Source of the DNA: Flavobacterium sp. KMS | GTDB taxonomy: Bacteria > Bacteroidota > Bacteroidia > Flavobacteriales > Flavobacteriaceae | Direction: 5' to 3' | Length of the DNA: 64,000 bases | Assembly: GCF_000813005.1 (NCBI RefSeq) | Contig: NZ_JSYP01000021.1 | Coordinates: forward strand, 28,197 to 92,196 | In this document: positions 35,382 through 44,648 of the stretch, piece by piece | Layout: each line of letters begins with the position of its first letter | Position numbering within the stretch: the first letter of the stretch is position 1 | Notes under the pieces: generated by a model | Told to the model about the DNA's origin: nothing | Database searches by the model: none | What the model saw: only the letters and a program-made list of their open reading frames with translations | Program-made: the position numbers and the translations under genes

Positions 35382-36479
35382 ATGAATTCAAAAACACAAA
35401 ATAAAACTAATGGTAAGAACTTTTTCTATAAATATTATAGGATTATTGTAATACCAGTTGTTTTTTTAGTGTACCTGTCTTCTTATTTTGTTTTAAATCC
35501 TTACAGAAGTTATGGACAAGATTCTTTATGGGATTTAGATTGGACTCTTGATATATTCTTGATTTTAGCATATTGTGCGATCCTTACTGAATTGAGTCTT
35601 TTTGTAGGACGTACTCTAAATTATTGGATTAGTTGGGAACAAAAGCCTATTTTTAGGGCTTTTGTGCAATTTTTGTTTCTCATTATAGGTAACATTCTTT
35701 TAAATTATTTGTTTTCTTTTTTATGGCAATTTTTCTATCCCTGGACTCCGTTAAAAGAAAGTGAACTTCTGATTATATGGCAGTCAAATTTGATGGCAGC
35801 TATATTGTCACTTTTCATAAGTTTTATTCATACTAGTATATTTTTGCTTAATCGGTGGCGCGTCACTTTGGATGAGGCTGCAGAGCTCAAAATTAAGGCT
35901 TCTCAGCTGCAAGAAGCAGTAACCCGCTCAGAGTTAGAATCTTTAAAACTACAGCTTGATCCCCATTTTACGTTTAATAATTTTAGTACTCTTACCGAAT
36001 TAATTCATGAAGACCCACTATCGGCAGCTTCATTTTTAGAGAATATCACAAAGGTTTATCGCTATATGATTTCTAACCTTAATAAAGACACTATTACGGT
36101 AAGAGAAGAAATTGAATTTTTAAATGCTTATTTTTATCTTTTAAAAAAACGTCTTGGTGATAAGGTTGAATTGAAAATACAAGTGAATATGACTTGTCTA
36201 GATTTTCATTTACCACCTTTAACGCTGCAATTACTGGTAGAAAATGCTGTAAAACATAACGTAGCTACGTTGTCTAATCCGCTTATAATTTCTATTTATT
36301 CAGATGTTGGAGATATTGTTGTTAGGAATAATTTGCAACCTACATCAGGTAAAAGTTTTGATTCTACAGGTGTAGGGAATAAAAATATTGAATTTAGATA
36401 TAAAATATTATTTGACCGAATGCCTGTCTTTTCTGAGTCTAATGGCTTTTATTGTGTTCGTTTGCCTTTAATAAAATAG
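35382..36479 (+). CDS. LytS-like sensor histidine kinase
   Basis: 365 residues. Four membrane helices occupy about 18-160. A short coiled linker precedes the His_kinase domain with KLQLDPHFTFNNFSTLTELI (about 188-207), in place of the usual NPHFLFN, carrying the phosphorylated His. An ATP-binding N-box LVENAVKHNV (about 286-295) and a G-box-like GVGNKNIEFR (about 329-338) follow. Paired with the LytTR regulator two bases downstream. Signal unknown; with the adjoining RND efflux operon it may sense envelope stress. Confidence 0.88.
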   Translation: MNSKTQNKTNGKNFFYKYYRIIVIPVVFLVYLSSYFVLNPYRSYGQDSLWDLDWTLDIFLILAYCAILTELSLFVGRTLNYWISWEQKPIFRAFVQFLFLIIGNILLNYLFSFLWQFFYPWTPLKESELLIIWQSNLMAAILSLFISFIHTSIFLLNRWRVTLDEAAELKIKASQLQEAVTRSELESLKLQLDPHFTFNNFSTLTELIHEDPLSAASFLENITKVYRYMISNLNKDTITVREEIEFLNAYFYLLKKRLGDKVELKIQVNMTCLDFHLPPLTLQLLVENAVKHNVATLSNPLIISIYSDVGDIVVRNNLQPTSGKSFDSTGVGNKNIEFRYKILFDRMPVFSESNGFYCVRLPLIK

Positions 36480-36480
36480 T

Positions 36481-37236
36481 ATGAAAATTTTAATTGTAGA
36501 AGATGAAATTATCAATGCCAATCGTCTTAAAAGATTGTTGGAAGAATTGGAGCCAGATTGTAAAATTCTGGATATCATAGATACGGTTCAAGGTACGGTA
36601 ACATGGTTAAATACCAATGCCATGCCCGATTTAATTACAATGGATATTCGTCTGGCAGATGGTATAAGTTTTTCTATTTTTGAAAAGGTAAAAATTACTT
36701 GTCCCATCATATTTACTACTGCTTATGATGAATATGCAGTAAGGGCTTTCAAGGTAAATAGTATCGACTACTTAATGAAACCGATTGAAAAGAATGAATT
36801 ACAAGATGCTTTAACTAAATTTAAGTCTTTAGCAAAAGCAAAACATAATACCGAGGATATTGCAGATATTTTAAAAAAATTTGTTCATAAACCTTCCTTT
36901 AGATTACGTTTTTTAGTCACTTACCGTGATGGATATAAAAGCGTGGTTGTTACTGATATTGATTTTATATACTCAGAATTTAAAACGTCGCATCTTTTTC
37001 TTAAAAATGGCACTATTATAGCCATTCCCCAAACAATGGAAGAGCTTGAAGAAGAACTCGATCCAGATATTTTTTTCAGAGCCAACAGGCAATTTTTTAT
37101 ACGGGTAGAAAGTATAAAATCTATTTCGAATTACTTTAATGCCAAGCTTAAAATACTACTTTACGGAGATTCGGAACGTGAGGTAATCATTAGCCGAGAA
37201 AAAGCTCCTTTTTTTAAGCAATGGATGGATCGCTAA
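36481..37236 (+). CDS. LytTR-family response regulator
   Basis: 251 residues. Receiver domain at about 1-120, with phospho-acceptor in LITMDIRLADG (about 52-62) and Lys in DYLMKPIEK (about 97-105). A LytTR DNA-binding domain follows at about 150-250 (YKSVVVTDIDFIYSE, FRANRQFFIRVESIK). It is the cognate regulator of the kinase one base upstream. The RND efflux operon starts about 400 bp downstream and is an obvious candidate target; this is inference. Confidence 0.9.
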   Translation: MKILIVEDEIINANRLKRLLEELEPDCKILDIIDTVQGTVTWLNTNAMPDLITMDIRLADGISFSIFEKVKITCPIIFTTAYDEYAVRAFKVNSIDYLMKPIEKNELQDALTKFKSLAKAKHNTEDIADILKKFVHKPSFRLRFLVTYRDGYKSVVVTDIDFIYSEFKTSHLFLKNGTIIAIPQTMEELEEELDPDIFFRANRQFFIRVESIKSISNYFNAKLKILLYGDSEREVIISREKAPFFKQWMDR

Positions 37237-37441
37237 TGCACTTAAAATTAGGTATAACTTACTAGTTTTATAGATACTACTCTTTTTTATTGCGGTAACT
37301 ATTTATCATTTATTCAATGATTATTTAGTCTGTCTGCATTACAAATCCAAAAAATAAATTCAATTTTATTTCTTCATTGTAAATCAAACTAATAGTTCGA
37401 AAACGGATTGTAAACACAAATAGCATAAACATTACCCACAC

Positions 37442-37501
37442 TTTCAACCGTTGGAACGCAATGCATTATCGCAATCTGTACTGCACGGTTGAAACCGTTG
37501 G
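37442..37501. repeat. Inverted/direct repeat in a 407-bp gap
   Basis: TTTCAACCGT (37442-37451) and its reverse complement ACGGTTGAAA (37485-37494) bracket 33 bases, and AACCGTTGG occurs at 37446-37454 and 37493-37501. The block is richer in GC than its surroundings. It resembles palindromic intergenic repeats of Flavobacterium, or a regulator site before the efflux operon. The rest of 37237-37643 shows no gene. Confidence 0.45.
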
Positions 37502-37643
37502 CTTGGTTCTTTTTTCCTTTGGTAACCTACGTATTCGTTTCAGTATTGAAAAATTACGGTTGGGTAATCTTCTATTAATTTAAGAGGGGTTTGGGTTGTT
37601 ATTTTGTCGTCAAATTCGATGTATTCATTCAAAACGAAATAAA

Positions 37644-38777
37644 ATGACAAAACAGTTTTTCCAAAATAATAAAACACTCAGCAAAATGGTAGTTTTATTG
37701 ATTATCATTAGCTTTTCTTCGTGTGGAAAAGGTGGGGCAGAAGCTTTAGAAGCTCCAAAACCAGAAGTAGATTTTTTTCAGGCTAAATCTATGACAGGTG
37801 AAGTTGAAAAAAAATACCCAGGAATTATCGAAGGTTCAGTTAATGTAGATATAAAACCTCAGGTTTCAGGATATCTTGAAGCAATTTATGTAAAAGAGGG
37901 AGAGTATGTAAGCAAAGGACAATCGCTTTTTAAAATTAAAGCAGATGTTTTTGTAGAGCAAGTTAATAATACTCGTGCTGCATATAAGAGTGCTTTGGCA
38001 AATCTTGCAAACGCCAAATTAGAGATTGAAAAGATTAAACCTCTTGTGGATGCTAAAGTATATTCGGATATGCAATTAAAAACTGCACAGGCCAATTATG
38101 AAGCAGCAGTAGCGCAAGCAGCTCAGGCAAAATCGGCTTTGGGATCTTCGCAACTTAATGCTGATTTCTCTTTGATTAAAGCACCGGTAAGCGGTTATAT
38201 TAGCCGTATTCCTAATCGTGTAGGTAATTTGGTTACACCAACAGATGCTGTTCCATTAACTATTCTTTCTGAGATTAATACAGTATTTGTGTATTTCTCT
38301 TTGAGCGAATCTGATTATTTGTCTTTTTCAAAAGATTCACAATTAAACCAATCTGTAAGTTTGATTTTGGCAGACGATAGTTTGTATGAACATCAGGGAA
38401 AACTAGAAGTTGCCAGCGGTAATATTGATCGTACTACAGGAACTATTGCATTAAAAGCAATTTTTCCAAATCCAAAGAAACAATTACGATCAGGAGGTTC
38501 AGCAAGAGTTGTATTAAATAGTAGTTTGTCTTCGGTAATTAGTGTTCCAATGGCAAGTGTAAAAGATATTCAGGATAAATTTTTTGTTTATGTTTTAAGA
38601 CAAGGCAACAAAGTAGCTATGGTTCCTATTGAAATTACTGGTAGTGCAGGTGCAAATTATTTTGTGAAATCTGGTGTAAAATCAGGAGACAAGATTGCAT
38701 TAAATACTATCGATGCACTTTATGACAATATGGAAGTAGTTCCAAAAGTAGCTGCAAAAGCGCTAAGCAATAAATAA
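37644..38777 (+). CDS. RND efflux periplasmic adaptor (MexA/AcrA-like)
   Basis: 377 residues from the ATG at 37644; the open frame begins with a TTG 48 bases earlier but the ATG start gives a lipoprotein signal (LLIIISFSSCGKGG). Biotin-lipoyl/HlyD motifs IKPQVSGYLEAIYVKEGEYV (about 66-85) and LIKAPVSGYISRIPNRVGNL (about 175-194) flank a coiled-coil hairpin (about 100-165). It links the RND pump and the outer-membrane factor encoded next. Confidence 0.93.
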   Translation: MTKQFFQNNKTLSKMVVLLIIISFSSCGKGGAEALEAPKPEVDFFQAKSMTGEVEKKYPGIIEGSVNVDIKPQVSGYLEAIYVKEGEYVSKGQSLFKIKADVFVEQVNNTRAAYKSALANLANAKLEIEKIKPLVDAKVYSDMQLKTAQANYEAAVAQAAQAKSALGSSQLNADFSLIKAPVSGYISRIPNRVGNLVTPTDAVPLTILSEINTVFVYFSLSESDYLSFSKDSQLNQSVSLILADDSLYEHQGKLEVASGNIDRTTGTIALKAIFPNPKKQLRSGGSARVVLNSSLSSVISVPMASVKDIQDKFFVYVLRQGNKVAMVPIEITGSAGANYFVKSGVKSGDKIALNTIDALYDNMEVVPKVAAKALSNK

Positions 38778-38808
38778 ATTTCGGTTTTAATATAAAATAA
38801 CATTTTCC

Positions 38809-41800
38809 ATGTTAAAAAAAATAATAGACAGGCCTGTACTGGCTACAGTTATCTCCATTGTATTGGTGATATTAGGTGTCATAAGTCTTACAAGATTATC
38901 GGTAACAAGGTTTCCAGATATTGCACCACCAACAGTAATGGTAAGTGGTACTTATCCCGGTGGAAATAGTGAAACCGTTATTCGTTCTGTAGTAACACCA
39001 CTAGAGGAACAAATAAACGGGGTTGAGAATATGCAGTATATAAAATCTACTGCGAGTAATGACGGATCTTTTTCTATCAGTGTAATTTTTAAACAAGGTG
39101 TCGATCCTGATCAGGCAGCGGTAAATGTGCAAAACAGAGTACAGCAAGCAACACCAAAATTGCCGCAAGAAGTTATCAGAATGGGGCTTACGACCTCTAA
39201 GCAGCAAAATAGTATGATTGTTATTTTTAATCTTTATACAGATGATAATAACAAATACGATGAGTTGTTTTTGCAAAATTATGCCAACATTAACTTGGTT
39301 CCGCAAATAAAGCGAGTTCCGGGAGTAGGTCAGGTTCAGATTTTTGGACAAAAAGATTACTCTATGCGAGTTTGGCTTGATCCACGCAAAATGGCAAATG
39401 CGGGCTTAGTACCGTCAGATATAAGTCAGGCTATTGCAGATCAAAGTTTAGAGTCGGCTCCGGGAAAATTAGGAGAAGAATCAAAGTCGGCTTTAGAGTA
39501 TGTTATCAGATATAAAGGAAAGAAAAATAAGCCAGAGCAATATGAAAATATTGTAGTTAAAACAGATGGTAATAATATTTTAAGACTAAGAGATGTAGCG
39601 AGAGTAGAATTTGGTTCAATTTCTTATAGTGGAGACAATAAATCTAGCGGAAAAAACGCCGTTACAATGGCGATATTACAAACATCAGGTTCAAATGCAA
39701 ACGACATTGAAATCGGGATTAATAAAGAAGTAGAACGTTTATCTAAATCTTTTCCTCCAGGTATTAAATACGTTAACGTAATGAGTACCAAAGAAAGACT
39801 TGACGAAGCAACAGGACAAGTAAAATCGACATTACTAGAAGCTTTTATTCTGGTTTTTATAGTAGTATTTATATTCTTGCAAGACATTCGCTCGACGATT
39901 ATCCCAGCTATTGCAGTTCCGGTAGCAATTATAGGAACGTTTTTCTTCTTGCTCATATTTGGGTTCACCATAAATATTCTAACGCTTTTTGCTTTGGTTC
40001 TGGCGATTGGTATTGTGGTCGATGATGCCATTGTGGTGGTTGAGGCCGTGCATAGTAAGATGGAAGAAGATTCTGGGCTTTCCGCCAAAGAAGCTACTCA
40101 TAGCGCCATGACAGAGATTACAGGAGCAGTTGTATCGATAACACTGGTAATGTCGGCAGTATTTATTCCGATTGGATTCATGACAGGATCATCAGGGATT
40201 TTCTACACGCAGTTTGCTTATACACTTGCGATTGCAATTATCATTTCGGCAGTAAATGCACTTACGCTTACACCAGCATTATGTGCACTTTTGTTAAAGA
40301 ACGACCATAACAGTAAACATGAAGGAAATGATGATCATAAATCAGGATTTAAAGAACGTTTTTTCGTAGGATTCAATACAGGGTTTAACAACTTAACGGG
40401 TAAATACATTAAAGGAGTTCGTTTTCTAATAGGCAGAAAATGGCTTGCAGGAGGATTAGTTGTTGGGATAAGTGCTATTGCTATCGTAATGATGATGTCT
40501 ACACCTAAAAGTTTTGTGCCAATGGAAGATGATGGGTTTATGCTTTACAGTTTATCGATGCCTCCGGGAACAGCATTAGATCGTACTACAGCAGTAGTTG
40601 AAAAGATTGAAAAAGAACTTTCGACAGTAGAAGCTATTGATAATAATACCAGTATTACAGGTTTTAATATTCTTAGTAATAGTGCCAGTCCTGCCTACGG
40701 ATTAGGGTTTATAAAATTAAAGCCTAAAAAAGATAGAGGAGCGGTTAAGGATATTGATGAAGTATTAAATATGGTTACGGGCAAATTATCGGGTATAAAA
40801 GAAGGTTCGATTATGGTACTCAGAATGCCTCCTGTAGAAGGATTTGGTGTAACAAGTGGTGCCGAGATTGTGCTTCAGGATAGAACAGCGCGTGATCCGG
40901 CTACATTAAAAGCAATGACCGATAAAGTGATTGGGCAAATTATGCAACAACCAGGAGTACAATACGCCTACACTACATTTAGAGCAGATTATCCACAGTT
41001 TGAATTAGAAGTAGATGAGGAGAAAGCCAGCCAAATGGGCGTTAACATACGTGAACTTTTAAATAATATCCAGACTTATTTTGCAGGAGATCAGTCGGCA
41101 GATTTTACAAGATTCGGAAAGTTTTACAGAGTTAATGTAAAGGCAGATGGGATTTTTAGAACAGACCAAGATGCATTTAATGAAATATTTGTTAGAAATG
41201 CAAAAATGGAAATGGTACCAGTAAAATCTCTTGTTAAGCTTCATAAGGTTTATGGGCCAGAATCTGTAAACCGTTACAACCTTTACAACTCGGTTAATAT
41301 TACTGCGGTAGCGTTACCAGGATTTAGTAATGGTGAAGTTATGGACAATCTGGAAAAAGTTCTGGATAAACTCCCATCTGATTATAGTTATGAGTGGACT
41401 GGATTAAGTCTTGAAGAAAAAGAGGGAGGGAACCAGACTATTGCCATATTTGGGTTATGTCTTCTATTTGTTTTCTTTTTATTGGCAGCACAGTACGAAA
41501 GTTATTTATTGCCTCTTGCAGTATTACTTTCTATCCCAACAGGTATATTAGGAGCTTTTGCGGGAGTTAAAGCTGTAGGGCTTGATAACAACATTTATGT
41601 GCAGGTTGGTTTAATTATGTTGGTCGGGCTTTTGGCCAAAAATGCTATTCTTATTGTAGAATTTGCACTTCAAAGACGTTATGCAGGTCTGTCTATTACA
41701 GAAGCGGCTATCGAAGGAGCCAGATCGAGATTAAGACCTATTATCATGACATCTCTAGCTTTTATTGCGGGTATGATACCATTAATGTTTGCCACAGGAG

Positions 41801-41964
41801 GAACAGCAGTAGGAAACAGATCTATAAGTGTAAGTGCTGCTATAGGAATGTTTAGTGGCGTTGTTTTGGGAGTTTTTGTAATTCCGTTACTTTTTATACT
41901 ATTTCAATATTTACAAGAAAAAGTATCGGGTAAGAAGATTGTAATTAAAAATATAAAAGAATAA
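38809..41964 (+). CDS. RND multidrug efflux permease (AcrB/MexB, HAE1 type)
   Basis: 1051 residues, normal length for HAE1 permeases. Twelve membrane helices in the 1+5+1+5 pattern; N-terminus IDRPVLATVISIVLVILG. The proton-relay pair is in GIVVDDAIVVVEAV (about 401-414), with the relay Lys region in GLLAKNAILIVEFAL (about 943-957). It contains two large periplasmic porter/docking loops. It exports hydrophobic compounds using proton-motive force, with adaptor upstream and outer-membrane factor two bases downstream. Confidence 0.95.
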   Translation: MLKKIIDRPVLATVISIVLVILGVISLTRLSVTRFPDIAPPTVMVSGTYPGGNSETVIRSVVTPLEEQINGVENMQYIKSTASNDGSFSISVIFKQGVDPDQAAVNVQNRVQQATPKLPQEVIRMGLTTSKQQNSMIVIFNLYTDDNNKYDELFLQNYANINLVPQIKRVPGVGQVQIFGQKDYSMRVWLDPRKMANAGLVPSDISQAIADQSLESAPGKLGEESKSALEYVIRYKGKKNKPEQYENIVVKTDGNNILRLRDVARVEFGSISYSGDNKSSGKNAVTMAILQTSGSNANDIEIGINKEVERLSKSFPPGIKYVNVMSTKERLDEATGQVKSTLLEAFILVFIVVFIFLQDIRSTIIPAIAVPVAIIGTFFFLLIFGFTINILTLFALVLAIGIVVDDAIVVVEAVHSKMEEDSGLSAKEATHSAMTEITGAVVSITLVMSAVFIPIGFMTGSSGIFYTQFAYTLAIAIIISAVNALTLTPALCALLLKNDHNSKHEGNDDHKSGFKERFFVGFNTGFNNLTGKYIKGVRFLIGRKWLAGGLVVGISAIAIVMMMSTPKSFVPMEDDGFMLYSLSMPPGTALDRTTAVVEKIEKELSTVEAIDNNTSITGFNILSNSASPAYGLGFIKLKPKKDRGAVKDIDEVLNMVTGKLSGIKEGSIMVLRMPPVEGFGVTSGAEIVLQDRTARDPATLKAMTDKVIGQIMQQPGVQYAYTTFRADYPQFELEVDEEKASQMGVNIRELLNNIQTYFAGDQSADFTRFGKFYRVNVKADGIFRTDQDAFNEIFVRNAKMEMVPVKSLVKLHKVYGPESVNRYNLYNSVNITAVALPGFSNGEVMDNLEKVLDKLPSDYSYEWTGLSLEEKEGGNQTIAIFGLCLLFVFFLLAAQYESYLLPLAVLLSIPTGILGAFAGVKAVGLDNNIYVQVGLIMLVGLLAKNAILIVEFALQRRYAGLSITEAAIEGARSRLRPIIMTSLAFIAGMIPLMFATGGTAVGNRSISVSAAIGMFSGVVLGVFVIPLLFILFQYLQEKVSGKKIVIKNIKE

Positions 41965-41966
41965 TA

Positions 41967-43376
41967 ATGAGAGTACTATATAAAATTGGAATTTCTTTAT
42001 TTGCGGGTGTTTTGCTAACATCCTGCGTAGTAGGGAAAAAATATTCTCGCACAGATTTAAATGTTCCCGAAAAATATCGTGAAGAAGTAACACTAACCGG
42101 AGATACTATTTTGCATCCTTGGAAGAATTACTATAAAGATCCATTGTTGGTTGATTTGATAGAGAAAGCCCTCGTTAAAAATAACGAGGTGCTTATCGCT
42201 ATAAAAAGTATGGAGCAGCTAGACCTTAATTACAAACAAGCAAAATTAGGTCTATTGCCAACGTTAGATTTTGATGCAAATGCGAGTCGCAGTTATCAGT
42301 CTAAAAACTCACTTAATGGTTCTTTGAGCGCACAGTTTACCAGTAAGGATTATATGGACGATTATAATGCCAATATTCAGCTGTCTTGGGAAGCAGATAT
42401 ATGGGGGAAAGTAACGATGCAGAAAAGAGAGGCTAAAGCCAATTATTTTGCTCAAAAAGAGAATCTTTCGGCTTTAAAAACCAGAATTATTGTTCAGGTT
42501 GCGCAATCGTATTATAATCTTTTAGGATTGGATGAACAACTTAAAATTGCACAGAAAAACATTGAATTAAGTGATAACACTTTAAATATGATGAAGCTGC
42601 AATATAATTCGGGAGCAATTAGTTCCTTGGCACTTTATCAGACTGAAGCTCAGAAAAAAACAGCTGAGTTATTGGTTCCTTTAGCGAAAGCAAATATTGC
42701 GGTTCAGGAAAATGCATTGCAAATTTTATGTGGAGAATATCCGGATAGCATATTACGATCTGGAAATCTGGAAGTAGCAGAATTTGATGTTGTTTTGCCT
42801 TCAGGGATTCCAGCATCACTTTTAAGCCGAAGACCAGATGTAAAAGCTGCCGAATATGCTGTTATGTCTGCTAATGCTAAAACAGGATTGGCAAAAGCTA
42901 CCATGTATCCAACACTGAGTTTGAGACCTTCAATCGGAAAAAATTCATTTGAGTTTGATACTTGGTTTAATTTTCCAGGTTCAGTTACTAAAACTATTGC
43001 AGCTAATTTGGCACAACCAATATTTAGAAAACGTGCTTTAAGAACTGCTTATGAAGTAGCGATTATAGAACAGGAAAAAGCAGTTATTCAGTTTAAGCAA
43101 TCCTATATAACTGCTGTTGGAGAAGTAAATGATGCCATGTCTCAATTAAAATATGCCGATGAACGCATGGAACTTGCGACAGAAAAAGCAGTTTCTTTAG
43201 ACAAAGCAACTTCTGATGCGACATTACTATATAAAAGCGGCATGGTAACTTATCTAGATGTTATTGTTGCCCAAAATGGTGCTTTACAAAATGACTTAGA
43301 TGTTGTTACTATAAAGTTAGAAAAACTAAATGCTGCAATAAATTTATATCGTGCTTTAGGCGGCGGAGTGCAATAG
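41967..43376 (+). CDS. Outer-membrane efflux lipoprotein (NodT/OprM, TolC family)
   Basis: 469 residues. Lipobox LLTSCVVGKKYSRTDLNVPEKY (Cys near residue 20, split LLTSCVVGKKY / SRTDLNVPEKY). Two OEP repeats: the first about 60-240 with LSWEADIWGKVTMQKREAKA (about 138-157), the second about 270-460 with PASLLSRRPDVKAAEYAV (about 277-294), characteristic of NodT-type factors. Third component of the tripartite pump. Confidence 0.93.
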   Translation: MRVLYKIGISLFAGVLLTSCVVGKKYSRTDLNVPEKYREEVTLTGDTILHPWKNYYKDPLLVDLIEKALVKNNEVLIAIKSMEQLDLNYKQAKLGLLPTLDFDANASRSYQSKNSLNGSLSAQFTSKDYMDDYNANIQLSWEADIWGKVTMQKREAKANYFAQKENLSALKTRIIVQVAQSYYNLLGLDEQLKIAQKNIELSDNTLNMMKLQYNSGAISSLALYQTEAQKKTAELLVPLAKANIAVQENALQILCGEYPDSILRSGNLEVAEFDVVLPSGIPASLLSRRPDVKAAEYAVMSANAKTGLAKATMYPTLSLRPSIGKNSFEFDTWFNFPGSVTKTIAANLAQPIFRKRALRTAYEVAIIEQEKAVIQFKQSYITAVGEVNDAMSQLKYADERMELATEKAVSLDKATSDATLLYKSGMVTYLDVIVAQNGALQNDLDVVTIKLEKLNAAINLYRALGGGVQ

Positions 43377-43410
43377 ATAGTTTTAAGTAAAAAACCTGTT
43401 GGGTGTAATA

Positions 43411-43575
43411 AAATTTAACACATAGAAACATAGATTTTGAATTCTCAAAAAAAGACGTTTCACTTATTTTAAATACACATAGCTAGAATTATGTGAAAGA
43501 AATGTATTTCTTTTTGAGTTCTTTATTTACACATAAAATCTATCCCGAAGCGTCGGGACTATGTGTTATAAAATT
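43411..43575. repeat. Nested palindromic MITE-like element
   Basis: In the 43377-43794 gap, nested inverted pairs lie in order: AACACATAG 43417-43425 with CTATGTGTT 43559-43567; ATAGATTTT 43430-43438 with AAAATCTAT 43535-43543; TTCTCAAAAA near 43442 with TTTTTGAGTT near 43511; CACATA 43476-43481 with TATGTG 43490-43495. A small hairpin TCCCGAAGCGTCGGGA lies inside the right arm. There is no open frame. The layout suggests a non-coding mobile or repeat element; copy number elsewhere is unknown. Confidence 0.55.
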
Positions 43576-43794
43576 TTTAAGATACAAGCAAGGAAACAAA
43601 CGGAGTAATTACATCCAAGGAGTTAAAAGAATCCATCATCTCTATAAATTATTATAAAGATGATGGATTTTATTTTTATCCCATTTTACAAGGGTCGTAG
43701 CATGTTTTTGGTTTTATTTGTTCAAATTTTAGCTATATTAAAAACCAAATTGAATGTTATGTCGTAAATGCTTTTATAACTAAAAAATTAAATC

Positions 43795-44349
43795 ATGAAA
43801 ACGAAAAGCATTTTAGCAGCAGCATTTTTTGCATTAGTATTTGGAGCAACTTCTTTCGCTCAAAAATCAGTTATGGTTGGTGGAGCAGCAATGTACCCAA
43901 ACAAAAATATTATCGAGAATGCTGTAAACTCAAAAGACCACACCACATTAGTAGCAGCAGTAAAAGCGGCTGGTTTGGTAGAAACATTAGAAAGTAAAGG
44001 ACCCTTCACTGTTTTTGCTCCAACAAACGAAGCATTTAATAAATTACCAAAAGGAACAGTTGAAACATTACTAAAACCAGAAAACATTAAAACGTTGCAA
44101 AATATTTTGACCTACCATGTTGTGGCTGGAAAAATGAATGCAGCCGATATTGCCAAAGCAATAAAAATGGGTGGAGGTAAAGCAACATTAAAAACTGTAA
44201 GTGGTGGGACACTAACAGCTTGGATGAAAGGAAAAGATTTGTATATAAGCGACGAAAGTGGTAATAAAGCAAAAGTAACCATCGCAGACGTAAACCAATC
44301 AAATGGTGTAATTCACGTAATTGATACGGTATTATTACCAAAAAAATAA
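43795..44349 (+). CDS. Secreted fasciclin (FAS1) domain protein
   Basis: 184 residues. Signal peptide ends at ATSFAQ (about 17-22). A single FAS1 domain covers about 45-182, with H1-like KGPFTVFAPTNEAFNKLP (about 68-85), LTYHVVAGKM (about 107-116) and the H2-like end GVIHVIDTVLLPK (about 171-183). FAS1 domains mediate adhesion or stress tolerance. Monocistronic with a strong terminator downstream. Confidence 0.93.
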   Translation: MKTKSILAAAFFALVFGATSFAQKSVMVGGAAMYPNKNIIENAVNSKDHTTLVAAVKAAGLVETLESKGPFTVFAPTNEAFNKLPKGTVETLLKPENIKTLQNILTYHVVAGKMNAADIAKAIKMGGGKATLKTVSGGTLTAWMKGKDLYISDESGNKAKVTIADVNQSNGVIHVIDTVLLPKK

Positions 44350-44374
44350 AAGCACTGATTGTCCCAATAATCAA

Positions 44375-44407
44375 AAAAAGTCCTGTATGTTGTACAGGAC
44401 TTTTTTG
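44375..44407 (+). terminator. Bidirectional Rho-independent terminator
   Basis: Stem AGTCCTGTA (44379-44387) / TACAGGACT (44393-44401), 5-base loop, flanked by A-run and T-run. Serves the fasciclin gene on the plus strand and the small gene at 44430-44570 on the minus strand. Confidence 0.9.
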
Positions 44408-44429
44408 TATTTATTAGGAATGTATAGAT

Positions 44430-44570
44430 TTAATCTAAAGCACGTTTTGTAACGTAATAACGGTAACCAATTATTGCCATTTGCCATTTTTTGGCTTTTG
44501 TAATATCAAGTCCTCGCTTGGTAAAACTGGGTAAAATCAATTTGTTTATCTGAGCTAGAATTTTATACAT
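44430..44570 (-). CDS. Small basic 46-residue protein
   Basis: ATG at 44570-44568, stop at 44432-44430. The peptide starts MYKILAQINKLILPSFTKRG and continues through LDITKAKKWQMAII to end YRYYVTKRALD. It is strongly basic with amphipathic, aromatic content. I recall similar short flavobacterial proteins that are sometimes labelled SsrA-binding-like, but cannot verify that. Codon use is like the neighbours, and it is followed by the bidirectional terminator, which supports a real gene. Function unknown. Confidence 0.65.
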   Translation of the reverse strand: MYKILAQINKLILPSFTKRGLDITKAKKWQMAIIGYRYYVTKRALD

Positions 44571-44596
44571 AAGAGTAGGATTTTTTTCAAAGATAT

Positions 44597-44625
44597 AAAA
44601 AAAGACTTTGTAGTGTTACAAAGCC
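44597..44625 (-). terminator. Rho-independent terminator of the serine hydrolase gene
   Basis: On the minus strand GGCTTTGTA (44625-44617), loop ACAC, TACAAAGTC (44612-44604), then seven T (44603-44597). It lies about 25 bases after the stop of the serine hydrolase gene. Confidence 0.8.
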
Positions 44626-44648
44626 TTCTTTCATTGGATTCTCAAATA

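Noticed and set aside
39624..40088. Minus-strand open frame of 154 codons within the RND permease gene
   Set aside because: Antisense to a fully recognised permease with intact catalytic motifs; Ser/Thr/Ile-rich translation is typical of a shadow.
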